A stretch of 64,000 bases of DNA, taken from Streptomyces sp. NL15-2K (GTDB lineage Bacteria > Actinomycetota > Actinomycetes > Streptomycetales > Streptomycetaceae). The stretch is from contig NZ_CP130630.1 of NCBI RefSeq assembly GCF_030551255.1, positions 8,865,001-8,929,000 of the forward strand, in the 5' to 3' direction. Shown in pieces: positions 42,087-51,199 of this stretch; the first letter of the stretch is position 1; each line of letters begins with the position of its first letter. The notes under the pieces were generated by a model that saw only the letters and a program-made list of their open reading frames with translations, made no database searches and was not told the origin of the DNA. A program made the translations under genes and the position numbers.

Positions 42087-43574
42087 ATGCACCAAAAGAC
42101 CTTGTCCCTCGCCCTCGCCGCCATGGTGGCGGCGACCGCGGCGACGCTGACCGTGATTCCGGGAGTGTCGGCGGCGACGCCGGACATCGTGCGGTGGGAC
42201 CCGTGCTCGGATAAGGCCGACTCACCCGGTAAGGCCGCCTCACCCCGTCTCGAGTGCTCGACACTCAAAGTTCCGCTGGACTACCGCGATCCCGACGGCC
42301 GGCAGATCGAGATCGCGATCTCCCGGCTGGCGAGCAAGAAACCGTCGCAGCGCCGCGGCGTGCTGCTGACCAATCCAGGCGGCCCCGGCATCACAGGACT
42401 CGGCTACCCGGCCGTTCTCGCCGCCTCGAAGCTGCCGCAGGAAGTGCTGGACTCCTACGACGTGATCGGCTTCGACCCGCGCGGCGCCGGCCGTAGCACG
42501 CCGGTGACCTGCGACCTGACGCCGGCACAGCAGAAACGCGGCAACGTCCCGCCGTACGCGCACACCGCGGCCGATGTCACGCGGGAGGCGCAGAACGCGC
42601 GGGCCATCGCCGAGCAGTGCGCCACCTCGCGGACGGCGTGGATGCTGCCGCACACCACCACCGCGAACACCGCGCGCGACATGGACCGGATCCGGACGGC
42701 ACTGGGCGAGCCGAAGCTCTCGTACCTCGGTGGGTCCTACGGCAGCTACCTCGGTGCGGTGTACACGACGCTGTTCCCGGGGCGCAGCGACCGGATCGTG
42801 CTCGACAGCAACCTGGGCCCCGGCGGCTACGACGTCACGGCCATGCGGTCGCTCGCCCGTGGAATGGAGGACCGGTTCCCGGACTTCGCGGCGTTCGCGG
42901 CCGCGCGCCCCAAGTACGGTCTGGGCACCACACCGAAGCAGGTGACCGCGAAATTCTTCGAGCTCGCGAAGCGGTTGGAGGCGAAGCCGGTCCGGGGCAT
43001 CGACGGGACGTTGTTCCGCGGGAGCACCTTCGACCGCCTCTACAGCGATGCGGATATGCCCCTGGTGGCCGAGATGTGGCAGGCACTCGACAAGGACCGG
43101 CCGCTGCCGCCCAACACCCCGCCGGTGTTGGAGAACATGGAGAACTTCATGGCTGCCCGTTTTTATGTGATCTGTGGAGATTCGCGCTGGCCGGAGACGG
43201 TCCGGGAGTATCAGCGCAATGTCGTGGCCGACCGGCAGAGGTACCCGATGCTGGGCGGGTCCGCGGCAGGCATCGGACCGTGCGCGTTCTGGCCGGACGA
43301 GCGGGTCGAGCCGCCAGTGCGCATCGGCGACCGGGGTCCGTCGAGCGTGCTCATGGTGCAGAACGAGCGCGACCCGGGGACACCCCTGGCCGGCGCCCGG
43401 GAGCTGCGGCGGGCGTTCGGGAAGCGGGCCACGATGGTGACGGCCGATCAGGGCGGACACGGTGTCTATCCGTTCGGCCCCAACACGTGCGCGAACGACG
43501 CGGTGACAGCGTTCCTGACCACCGGGCAGCGCCCGGCGCAGGACCTCGCCTGCGTGGCGGAGCCCAGCAAGTAA
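42087..43574 (+). CDS. Secreted alpha/beta hydrolase, tripeptidyl aminopeptidase-like (S33)
   Basis: A 495-aa exported enzyme with a signal peptide (LSLALAAMVAATAATLTVIPGVSAA). The alpha/beta fold has an oxyanion region LLTNPGGPG, nucleophile Ser in GGSYGSYLG, Asp in QNERDPGTP and His in DQGGHGVYPFG, plus the TAP C-terminal domain. It resembles the SlpD/E and Tap aminopeptidases of Streptomyces, which release N-terminal peptides outside the cell. ATG 42087 follows GGGAGGA at six bases. A paralogue is at 53572-55203. Confidence 0.87.
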   Translation: MHQKTLSLALAAMVAATAATLTVIPGVSAATPDIVRWDPCSDKADSPGKAASPRLECSTLKVPLDYRDPDGRQIEIAISRLASKKPSQRRGVLLTNPGGPGITGLGYPAVLAASKLPQEVLDSYDVIGFDPRGAGRSTPVTCDLTPAQQKRGNVPPYAHTAADVTREAQNARAIAEQCATSRTAWMLPHTTTANTARDMDRIRTALGEPKLSYLGGSYGSYLGAVYTTLFPGRSDRIVLDSNLGPGGYDVTAMRSLARGMEDRFPDFAAFAAARPKYGLGTTPKQVTAKFFELAKRLEAKPVRGIDGTLFRGSTFDRLYSDADMPLVAEMWQALDKDRPLPPNTPPVLENMENFMAARFYVICGDSRWPETVREYQRNVVADRQRYPMLGGSAAGIGPCAFWPDERVEPPVRIGDRGPSSVLMVQNERDPGTPLAGARELRRAFGKRATMVTADQGGHGVYPFGPNTCANDAVTAFLTTGQRPAQDLACVAEPSK

Positions 43575-43587
43575 CGGGAGCGGAAGC

Positions 43588-44241
43588 ATGTTCAAGGAGT
43601 GGCGGCATCGTCGGGCTGTGCAGCGGGTCAAGCCCGGGGACGGGCGAGCGCTGAAGCGCTTCCGCTGGTGGCAGTCGCTTTCCCGCGCACTGTTCCATCT
43701 TCGGCTGATGAACGACGACGGCCGGCAGACGGTCTACACCGTCGACGTCAGGCATCAGAATCAGTCGTCCGGCTACGTCAAGGCCCACCTGTACCTCGAT
43801 GGCAGGCATCACGCCGAGTCCAAAGTCCCTGCCGTCTTCCCCGTCCAGGGCGGCGCCGTCGAAGTCAGGACGAGCAGCTTCGGGCTCAGGCGCTGCCACT
43901 ACGTCACCGCCGAGGGGGCCGAGTTCCAGCTCATCCCGGACCCGGCCTCCGCCGAGGGGCGCCGCGCGCGCCTCGACCGATCGCACCCCGCGCTGAGCCG
44001 CTGGATCGGCTTCCTCTCGCTGATCATGCTGGTCATCGGCCTGGCTCTCCTGATCCTTCAGCTCGCCGAACAGGTCACCCGGGCGCCGGAGGGCCTCGCC
44101 CAGTACGTCGGGACCTTCACCTCGCCCATCGATCTACCGGCATGGGGCAACGCCGTGGTCGGGCTCTGTGCTGTGGCGGCCAGCACCGAGCGGGCGCTGC
44201 GGCTGCGCTACAACGGGCTGCTCGACGGCGGGGCGGGCTGA
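43588..44241 (+). CDS. Hypothetical membrane protein
   Basis: A 217-aa protein. A basic cytoplasmic N-terminal domain of about 145 residues has a beta-rich pattern (YTVDVRHQNQSSGYVKAHLY, YLDGRHHAESKVPAVFPV). Two or three hydrophobic segments follow (WIGFLSLIMLVIGLALLILQ and AWGNAVVGLCAVAAS). It starts 13 bases after the peptidase stop and is likely co-transcribed. No function can be assigned. Confidence 0.6.
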   Translation: MFKEWRHRRAVQRVKPGDGRALKRFRWWQSLSRALFHLRLMNDDGRQTVYTVDVRHQNQSSGYVKAHLYLDGRHHAESKVPAVFPVQGGAVEVRTSSFGLRRCHYVTAEGAEFQLIPDPASAEGRRARLDRSHPALSRWIGFLSLIMLVIGLALLILQLAEQVTRAPEGLAQYVGTFTSPIDLPAWGNAVVGLCAVAASTERALRLRYNGLLDGGAG

Positions 44242-44521
44242 CCCCTCGGTGGCCTGGGCCGCTCGCGCGAAGGAAGTTCGAGCTCACCGAGCTCCAGGGC
44301 GCGGCCAGTCGCTGCGCTACTCGTACCTGTCGAGCAGGGCCGTCGGGGGCGGCTGGGGCACATGAGCGTCGACCATGTGTCGAAGCATGTCGGAGCGGAA
44401 AGGCGTTCGGCCGGACGAGAGGTCACCGGTGGCCCTGTCCGACCGGCAGATACGCCAGGCGGTGTCCTGGCTGGTGGCCAGCCCCCTACAAGACGAAAGG
44501 ACTGTCGCGAGGATGACAGCG

Positions 44522-45602
44522 ATGGCCATGAGAGAAGGCCCCATCGTTCGACCGCTGGGCGCATTCGAGCGGACCATTGATTTCTACATGCACCGCAACC
44601 CGGTCCAGTTCTCTCTGGTCGCCGAGCTGAACCGCCAAGTGTCGGCTACAAGATTGGCTTCGGCGCTGGCGGCATTACAGGATCGACATCCGCTGCTCGG
44701 GGTCGCGGTTGATCGCACCGCGCCCGAGGCTGTGTTCCGGGCATCCCAAGGCGCGCTCTCTCTCGAGGCAGCCGCCGACGGCACTCCGTGGCAATCCGTC
44801 GTCGCCGCCGAGCAGACGCGGCCGATCCCTCCGACACCAGGCCCTCTGGCACGTGCCGTACTTGTCCCACGAGAGTCGGGGTGCGCCGTAGTGCTCACGT
44901 TCGCTCACCAGATCGCCGACGGGATCGGCGGTCTGCGGGCTCTGCTGGACCTGGTGGCGGCTCTGAGTGGTGAGGATTTGGCCCCGGGCAACGTTCCACA
45001 AGCGCAGGAGGAACTCCTCGCCCATGTGGGCGGAGCGGCGGACACCGGCGACGCTGCGACGGGAACGCCTGGCGAGGATGACGAGCGCATGAGCGCCGTC
45101 GGCGAGCTCCTGCCTTTCTCCGGGCGCAGGCCACACGTCGATGCTCTCGCCTTGGACCGGGGACTGACCACGCGGCTTGTCCGTCGCTGTCGCTTGGAGC
45201 GCACATCCGTGCATGCCGCGCTCTGCGCTGCGGCCACGGTGGTACTCCACCGACGAGGGCGCGAGTTCGTTCGCGTCCTGAGCCCGGTGGACCTGCGCCG
45301 TGCGGTCGGCGTGTCCGACGAAATGGTCGTCCGATTCGCAGGCGCCCGGACGGGCAGAGCCGCGCATGATGCGAACGACTTCTGGACGCTTGCTCGTCAT
45401 ACCCGTGGACCGCTGTCTCGTCAGCGCACACCGAACGCGCTCAAGGCCGGTTCTACGGCTCTCGCAGAGCATCCCCCAACGAGCTGTAGCGACGCCGAGG
45501 CAGCTGCGGATGACAGAGCTGACCCACGAACCTGTCGCCGGGCTCGTCCCAGAGACGGGCGCTGTACTGGCCGAAGCCTGCGCCGAGTCACCTGGCCGAT
45601 GA
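44522..45602 (+). pseudogene. Broken condensation-domain-like acyltransferase (PapA/AtfA type)
   Basis: The N-terminal 300 or so residues, in one frame, read like a PapA/condensation-type acyltransferase: VRPLGAFERTIDFYMHRNPV, LQDRHPLLGV, and the HxxxDG active site as FAHQIADGIGG. Around 45400-45480 the frame loses family resemblance. The family's C-terminal motif LRMTELTHEPVAGLV to AVLAEACA appears in another frame and ends at 45602. The residues normally between them (about 80) are missing, so I infer a deletion with frameshift. ATG 44522 is favoured by GCGAGG upstream. The long open frame to 46033 only arises from read-through into the next gene's alternate frame. Confidence 0.6.
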
Positions 45603-45770
45603 GTGTGTCCATCCGCCACGGATTCGCCCGCTACCCGCCGAACTGGCCGCGGTCGACGGCGAACACGAACTCATCGGCCCAGCACACCAGAAGCAGAAGG
45701 CATCGCCCCCGGTCGGCGGTCCTCCCGCAGAGGGCACCGGCGTCCCCGACGACGAAGGAGAACGTGACTG

Positions 45771-47150
45771 ATGACCAGCACCGACAGCGGGTTGCCCCGA
45801 CGGTCCCTACTGGCCGGCGCCGCCGGCCTGGGAGCGGCGGCGGCCCTGCCCGCGGCCACTGCGCAGGCGACGCACGGGTCGGCAGGGCCTGCGCCGGCCG
45901 AGGCTGCGTCGCTGGGGCGCTACCCGTCGAACTGGCCCGATCCCGAGCCCTACGGACTGGCCGACACCCGGCCGGACCTGTGGCCGCGCGAGGACAACTC
46001 CTTCGTCCTCCCTCTCGAACTGCGCCCCCGTGACGAGCAACTCGGCCGGGTATGGATGCGTGACACCTACGTCAACTGCTTCGTCGTCGACGGCCGCCCG
46101 GTCTATGTCGCCACGGGCACCACCAACGCGCCCGGACTCGACGGCCCCGCCCCCTGGAACGACGGCATCTTCGTGTGGGTGTCCTCTTCCCTTGAGGGGC
46201 CGTGGACGCCGGCCGACACCACCGGCATCCGGCCCGGCGCCGAGAAGGGCAAGGTGTGGTCACCGGAGTTCGCCGACGAGAACCGGCCGGGACGCACGGT
46301 CGTCGCTCCCTGGCAGGAGTACTGGTACGACGACCGGTTCGGCAAGCGCGGCGAGGTCTGGGCCCCGGAGCTGCACTACGTCCGCGGGAGGTGGTACATC
46401 GTCGCGTGCATGGGCGACCACTCCCGCAAGGTCGGCTCGTTCATGCTCGTCAGCGAGGGCGCGGTCGAGGGCCCGTACCGGCTCATCGAGGGCAACGTCG
46501 AAAAGCCCTTCGGCGAGCCGGTCATCGGCGGGCCGGACTTCATCGAGCCGGGCGCCTACTTCCACATCGACGGCAGCCTCTACTCCGAGGGCGAAGAGGC
46601 GTGGCTCGTGCTGCACAACGACCTGTACGCCAGGTTCCGGGACGACATGGAGGACATCGTCCCGACCACGAACCTCCCGAAGTTCCAGCAGAAGCCCTAC
46701 TCACCCGAGCCGTACCTCGAAGGCGCCTACGTGTTCAAGTATGAGGGCAGGTACTACCTCCTCCAGGCCGCCTGGGACCGGACGTCGGCCAATCCCGACG
46801 GCACCAGGCGGTACGCCTACGACAAGCCCGGACCGGGCCGTCGGCAGCACCAGTACGACGCGGTCGTCGCCGTCTCGGACACCTTCGAGGGCCCGTACTC
46901 CGAGCGGTGGACCGCGGGTGTCGGCGCCGGCCACAGCAACTTCTTCGTGGACCACCACGGCCGCCCGTGGTCGACGTTCTTCCGCAACCCGAGCGCCGGC
47001 TACTGGTCGGATCCGTCACGCGAAGCCGACGCCGCCGTCCCCGGTGTCGTGCGGCTGGAATGGATCGGCCCGGCGGGCAATCGCCTGTACGTCAAGCGCC
47101 GGACACTTCCATGGACCCAGCACAGCGATCGCACCGAACCCGGGAGGTGA
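45771..47150 (+). CDS. Secreted GH43-like five-bladed beta-propeller glycosidase
   Basis: A 459-aa exported protein with a twin-arginine leader (LPRRSLLAGAAGLGAAAALP). The mature part has the repeated W-x-x-D and Y-x-x-Y blade pattern of family 43/117-like hydrolases: MRDTYVNCFVVDGRPVYVAT, VWAPELHYVRGRWYIVACMG, DFIEPGAYFHIDGSLY, YVFKYEGRYYLLQAAWDR, GAGHSNFFVDHHGRPW. Candidate acidic catalytic residues are the Asp of MRDTY, the Glu of WAPE and the Glu of IEPG. It likely acts on an extracellular plant or algal glycan; the sugar is not predictable. A hairpin (47139-47160) overlaps its stop codon. Confidence 0.72.
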   Translation: MTSTDSGLPRRSLLAGAAGLGAAAALPAATAQATHGSAGPAPAEAASLGRYPSNWPDPEPYGLADTRPDLWPREDNSFVLPLELRPRDEQLGRVWMRDTYVNCFVVDGRPVYVATGTTNAPGLDGPAPWNDGIFVWVSSSLEGPWTPADTTGIRPGAEKGKVWSPEFADENRPGRTVVAPWQEYWYDDRFGKRGEVWAPELHYVRGRWYIVACMGDHSRKVGSFMLVSEGAVEGPYRLIEGNVEKPFGEPVIGGPDFIEPGAYFHIDGSLYSEGEEAWLVLHNDLYARFRDDMEDIVPTTNLPKFQQKPYSPEPYLEGAYVFKYEGRYYLLQAAWDRTSANPDGTRRYAYDKPGPGRRQHQYDAVVAVSDTFEGPYSERWTAGVGAGHSNFFVDHHGRPWSTFFRNPSAGYWSDPSREADAAVPGVVRLEWIGPAGNRLYVKRRTLPWTQHSDRTEPGR

Positions 47151-47160
47151 GGCTCCCGGG
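47139..47160 (+). terminator. Hairpin overlapping the GH43-like stop codon
   Basis: CCCGGGAG (47139-47146) and CTCCCGGG (47153-47160) pair around a 6-base loop containing the TGA. It may serve as a terminator or mRNA 3' end stabiliser. Confidence 0.55.
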
Positions 47161-47302
47161 AGATGGCTTGTTGACCGAGATCAACCATCGGTCATGGGCT
47201 GCCGAGCTGAGCCATCAGGCCGCCGGCCCGCACGGTGGACCCGAGCCACGCTTTCGGGCCGTCGGCCGTTGTGGGACTCGCGTCGAGGCCGGCTTCGCCT
47301 TC

Positions 47303-48121
47303 TCACCAGCCCGGCCGTGCCCGCCTGCCGAACAGCAGGCCGCGCGGCTCCGGTGGCGGCGGTGTTCCGGGGCGCAGCGGCCAGGCGATCAGCATGCCGG
47401 CGAGGAAGCCGACGATGTGCGCCGCGTACGCCACCGTCCCGGCGTCGGACACGCCCTCGCCGGACGAGTACACCGCCTGGAGCACGAACCAGAAGCCCAG
47501 CACCAGCCAGGCCGGCAGCCGCAGCGGCAGGAAGATCAGGAACGGCACGAGGACCCAGACCCTGGCCTTCGGGTAGAGCACCAGATACGCGCCGAGGACC
47601 CCGGCGATGGCTCCCGACGCGCCGATCAGCGGGTCGGCCGAGTCGGCGTTGAGGAGGGCGAAGCCGTACGAGGCCGCGTAGCCGCAGGCGGCGTAGAACA
47701 GCGCGAAGCGGATGTGGCCCATCCGGTCCTCGATGTTGTTGCCGAAGATCAGCAGGAACAGCATGTTGCCCAGCAGGTGCAGCCAGCCGCCGTGCAGGAA
47801 CATCGCCGTGAGGACGGACAGTTCGGGGGACTTGTCGTAACTCGGCGGCCCGACCACGCAGCCCGCCCCTTGCGGGCCCACCCCGACGTCGCCCGTGGGG
47901 ACCAGTCGCGGCATCTGATGGTGGATCAACTCCCGTGGCACCGCCGCGTAATGGTCCAGGAACGCCTGGAGGTTGCAGAGCTGGGCCAGGTGGCTGTCCC
48001 CCGCCACGGAGCCGGCGAGGCCGGGCGTGGAGAGGAAGACGAAGACGTTCGCGGCGATCAGCGCGTACGTCACCCAGGGGGTGCGGCGCGCCGGGTTCAC
48101 GTCATGGACGGGGATGACCAC
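47303..48121 (-). CDS. Rhomboid-family intramembrane serine protease
   Basis: A 272-aa membrane protease. The N-terminal helix is followed by a long extracytoplasmic loop containing Cys residues. The rhomboid core includes FLHGGWLHLLGNMLFL, the catalytic Ser in PLIGASGAIAGV (GxSG) and the catalytic His in AYAAHIVGFLAGML. It cleaves membrane proteins within or near the bilayer. GTG 48121 is the start. It converges with the GH43-like gene and diverges from the small gene at 48247. Confidence 0.92.
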   Translation of the reverse strand: MVIPVHDVNPARRTPWVTYALIAANVFVFLSTPGLAGSVAGDSHLAQLCNLQAFLDHYAAVPRELIHHQMPRLVPTGDVGVGPQGAGCVVGPPSYDKSPELSVLTAMFLHGGWLHLLGNMLFLLIFGNNIEDRMGHIRFALFYAACGYAASYGFALLNADSADPLIGASGAIAGVLGAYLVLYPKARVWVLVPFLIFLPLRLPAWLVLGFWFVLQAVYSSGEGVSDAGTVAYAAHIVGFLAGMLIAWPLRPGTPPPPEPRGLLFGRRARPGW

Positions 48122-48246
48122 AAGGAAGTAGTGCCCCTGATGCGGGCGGCGAATCGGTGAACGCCGCCGTCCGCGCGTGCGTATGTGTCCTCAACCGCCC
48201 GCGGCACGGGGAAGGCGGGTCGCGGGGACGACGTGAGGAACAGGCG

Positions 48247-48573
48247 ATGAACGACCGAGTTACTCCTCCGATGGTGGCGACGCCCGACGGGGAAGCCGAG
48301 ATCGCGGTGGTGCTGCGGCTGCCGTGGGAGGACGTGGCCAGGCTCGGCCAGGAGGCCGGGCGGCTGGCCACGCAGAAGCAGCGGCCGGTCACTCTCGACG
48401 AGGCGGTGAGCCATCGGCTGCGGTCGAGCGCGACGGGGGCCGCGCATGCGAGGCCGGCGGGGGCGCAGCCGGCTGCCGCGATGCCGTCCAGTGCGTCGGT
48501 GTCGTCGCTGCCCGCTCGGCCGCCGGCCGAGCAGGCTCGACAGGCTATCGATCGGATCAATGGGACGGCGTAG
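48247..48573 (+). CDS. Hypothetical protein, 108 aa
   Basis: A small cytoplasmic protein. An N-terminal half with a compact pattern (AEIAVVLRLPWEDVARLGQE, PVTLDEAVSHRL) precedes an Ala/Pro-rich tail. ATG 48247 is preceded by GAGGAAC. It diverges from the rhomboid gene. I do not recognise the family. Confidence 0.6.
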   Translation: MNDRVTPPMVATPDGEAEIAVVLRLPWEDVARLGQEAGRLATQKQRPVTLDEAVSHRLRSSATGAAHARPAGAQPAAAMPSSASVSSLPARPPAEQARQAIDRINGTA

Positions 48574-48601
48574 GGGGCTGTTGCGATAGTGCCGTAGGGG
48601 G

Positions 48602-50008
48602 CTACAGGGCGTTTTCCTGGACAGCCTTCGCAGCTTTGCGGGCTGCTACCAGTATCGGGTCCCATACAGGTGAGAACGGCGGCGCGTACCCCAGGTCCAG
48701 GGACGTCATCCGGTCCACCGTCATCCCGGCCGTCAGGGCCACCGCGGCGATGTCGACCCGCTTGCCGGCGCCTTCCCTGCCGACGATCTGCACGCCGAGC
48801 AGCCGTCCCGTGCGGCGTTCGGCGAGCATCTTGACCGTCATGGGGGAGGCGCCGGGGTAGTAGCCGGCGCGGCTGGTCGACTCGATCGTCACCGTTTCGA
48901 ACTGGAGGCCGACGCGGCGGGCGTCCTTCTCGCGCAGGCCCGTGCGGGCGATCTCCAGGTCGCAGACCTTGCTCACCGCCGTGCCGACCACGCCGGGGAA
49001 GGTGGCGTAGCCGCCGGCGGCGTTGGTGCCGATGACCTGGCCGTGCTTATTGGCGTGGGTGCCGAGGGCGATGTGCCGTTCCTGCCCGGAGACCAGGTCG
49101 AGGACCTCCACGCAGTCGCCGCCGGCCCAGACGTTCTCGTACCCGCGCACCCGCATCGCCAGGTCCGTCAGCAGCCCGCGGTGAGCCCCCAGGGGCAGCC
49201 CCGCCGCCTCGGCGAGCGCCGTGTCGGGGCGTACGCCGATGCCGAGCACGACCACGTCCGCCGGGTACTCGGCGTCCTGCGTCGCGACCGCCCGCACCCG
49301 GCCGTCCTGGCCCGTCAGCAGCTTGGTCACCTCCGCGTCGTTCACCATGGTGATGCCCAGGCCCTCCATGGCCCCGTGCACCAGGCGGCCCATGTCCGGG
49401 TCGAGCGTGGACATCGGTTCGCTGCCGCGGTTGACGACCGTCACCTCGTACCCGCGGTTGATGAGCGCCTCGGCCATCTCGACGCCGATGTAGCCCGCGC
49501 CGACCACGACCGCGCGGCGGCCACGCGTGCGTGCCAGCGTGTCCAGGAGCGCCTGGCCGTCGTCGAGCGTCTGCACGCCGTGCACGCCGGGCGCGTCGAC
49601 ACCCGGCAGGTGCGGGCGGATCGGGCGGGCCCCGGTCGCGATCACGAGTTTGTCGTACGACGTCCAGGACTCGGCGCCGGAATCCACGTCACGCGCGCGT
49701 ACCCGCCCGCGGGCCACGTCGATCTCCGTGACCTCCGTCCGCATGCGCAGATCGATGTCCCGCGCGCGGTGCTCCTCGGCCGTGCGGGCGATCAACCGGT
49801 CGCGGTCGGAGACTTCGCCGCCCACCCAGTAAGGGATGCCGCACGCCGAGAAGGAGGTGAAGTGACCGCGCTCGAAGGCCACGATCTCCAGCTCGTCCGG
49901 GCGCTTCAGCCGGCGTGCCTGCGACGCCGCGGACATGCCCGCGGCGTCGCCGCCGATCACGACCAGACGCTCTGCCCCACGGCTCGTTCCGCTCATGCTC
50001 ACGCTCAT
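48602..50008 (-). CDS. FAD-dependent CoA-disulfide reductase/NADH oxidase-like protein
   Basis: A 468-aa pyridine nucleotide-disulfide reductase family member. The N-terminal FAD site is LVVIGGDAAGMSAASQARR. The redox Cys is in FTSFSACGIPYWVGG, in the position of the single active Cys of CoA-disulfide reductases. The NAD(P) site is VVVGAGYIGVEMAEAL, the second FAD motif VWAGGDCVEV, and the C-terminal dimer motif DLGYAPPFSPVWDP. It may reduce CoA- or other low-molecular thiol disulfides. ATG 50008 gives the usual length. Confidence 0.85.
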   Translation of the reverse strand: MSVSMSGTSRGAERLVVIGGDAAGMSAASQARRLKRPDELEIVAFERGHFTSFSACGIPYWVGGEVSDRDRLIARTAEEHRARDIDLRMRTEVTEIDVARGRVRARDVDSGAESWTSYDKLVIATGARPIRPHLPGVDAPGVHGVQTLDDGQALLDTLARTRGRRAVVVGAGYIGVEMAEALINRGYEVTVVNRGSEPMSTLDPDMGRLVHGAMEGLGITMVNDAEVTKLLTGQDGRVRAVATQDAEYPADVVVLGIGVRPDTALAEAAGLPLGAHRGLLTDLAMRVRGYENVWAGGDCVEVLDLVSGQERHIALGTHANKHGQVIGTNAAGGYATFPGVVGTAVSKVCDLEIARTGLREKDARRVGLQFETVTIESTSRAGYYPGASPMTVKMLAERRTGRLLGVQIVGREGAGKRVDIAAVALTAGMTVDRMTSLDLGYAPPFSPVWDPILVAARKAAKAVQENAL

Positions 50009-50054
50009 GCGAACACGCTACGGGGCGGGGCATTTCGGTGCTGCCCGGTCCGGT

Positions 50055-51038
50055 TCAGTTCTCCTCGTCGCCTTCCCGCGGGTGCGTGGGCTCCGGTGCC
50101 TGCCGGGCCGTCGGCAGCGGGCCCAGCGCGGTCATCGCCGACGCGGCGGCCGGCCGGCGCGGCAGCCGGGGCCGTACGATCCGCAGCCACACCAGCACGA
50201 TCAGCGCGATGACCGCCGCGAACGGCAGCACCGCGCCGAGCACCACCACGATCCAGCGCAGCATCGTCACGAACGCGTCCCAGCCGCCCGCCACGGCGTC
50301 CACGAAGCCGGGGTCGTCGTCCTCCTGTGCGGCCTTCTTCACCGGAGTCTCGGACAGGGAGAGGGTGATGGTGGCCAGGCTGGTGCGGTCCTTCAGGGAC
50401 GCCTGCTGGGCCAGCAGCGCCTCCAGATCGGCCTCCCGCCTGCTCAGTTCCCCCTCCAGGGTCACCACGTCGCTGAGCTTGGTGGCCTGGTCCATCAGTT
50501 CCCGCACCCGCGCCACACTGGCCCGCTGCGACTTGATGCGGCTGTCCACGTCGACGACCTGGTCGGTGACGTCCTGCGCCTTCGCGGTGCGTTCGAGGAG
50601 CTTGCCCGCGCCCTGGAGGTCGGTGAGGACCTCGTCGTACTCGTCGACGGGCACACGCAGCACGACCCGGGTGCGCTCGCGGCCCTCCTCGTCCCGGGTG
50701 GTGGACTCGTCGCCGACGTAGCCGCCCGCGTTCTCGGTGGTGCTGCGGGCCGCGTCGAGGGCCTTCGGCACGTCCTTGACCTGCACGGTGAGGGAGGCGG
50801 TGCGGATGATGTGGCTCGCGGTGAGCTTGGGCGGCGCGGTGGCCTTGGCGCCGCTCGCACCGTTGCCGCTGTCCGCCGCAGCGCCCGGGGCGGCCTCCTT
50901 CGCGCCCGACTGGGCGAGGCTGCTGTCGCCGCCGGAGTCGCTGTCGGCGCCGCCGCTGCAGCCGGTGAGCGCGAGGGCCGCGGCCAGCAGGATTCCGGCC
51001 AGGGCCTGAACAGGTCGTACGGAACGTCGTGCGCGCAT
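50055..51038 (-). CDS. DUF4349 lipoprotein
   Basis: A 327-aa protein with a signal peptide and lipobox (ALALTGCSG), a Ser/Gly/Ala-rich spacer and the DUF4349 domain (IIRTASLTVQVKDVPKALDA to RVPVDEYDEVLTDLQGAG). A coiled-coil stretch (RIKSQRASVARVRELMDQAT, EGELSRREADLEALLAQQAS) follows, then a C-terminal membrane helix (VVLGAVLPFAAVIALIVLVW) and basic tail. It should be anchored at both ends. Function is unknown. It diverges from hemY, and its 46-base gap to the flavoprotein gene suggests co-transcription with it. Confidence 0.85.
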   Translation of the reverse strand: MRARRSVRPVQALAGILLAAALALTGCSGGADSDSGGDSSLAQSGAKEAAPGAAADSGNGASGAKATAPPKLTASHIIRTASLTVQVKDVPKALDAARSTTENAGGYVGDESTTRDEEGRERTRVVLRVPVDEYDEVLTDLQGAGKLLERTAKAQDVTDQVVDVDSRIKSQRASVARVRELMDQATKLSDVVTLEGELSRREADLEALLAQQASLKDRTSLATITLSLSETPVKKAAQEDDDPGFVDAVAGGWDAFVTMLRWIVVVLGAVLPFAAVIALIVLVWLRIVRPRLPRRPAAASAMTALGPLPTARQAPEPTHPREGDEEN

Positions 51039-51199
51039 GTGGGCGTACCCCCGAGGGTCGTCGTGACGACTGACGCTCCTTCGACGCCGGGACCGGCCGG
51101 GACGTTTGCCTTCGACGGTCCCGATGCGGTCACGGTCAGGACTCGTGAAGGACACCGGGGTGCCGCGGGAGTGTCAGTGGGGTCTGAGAAAGTGGGGAC

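Noticed and set aside
45603..46033. C-terminal extension of the acyltransferase into the GH43-like gene
   Set aside because: The residues are shadow sequence of the downstream gene; the family's C-terminal motif is in another frame ending at 45602.
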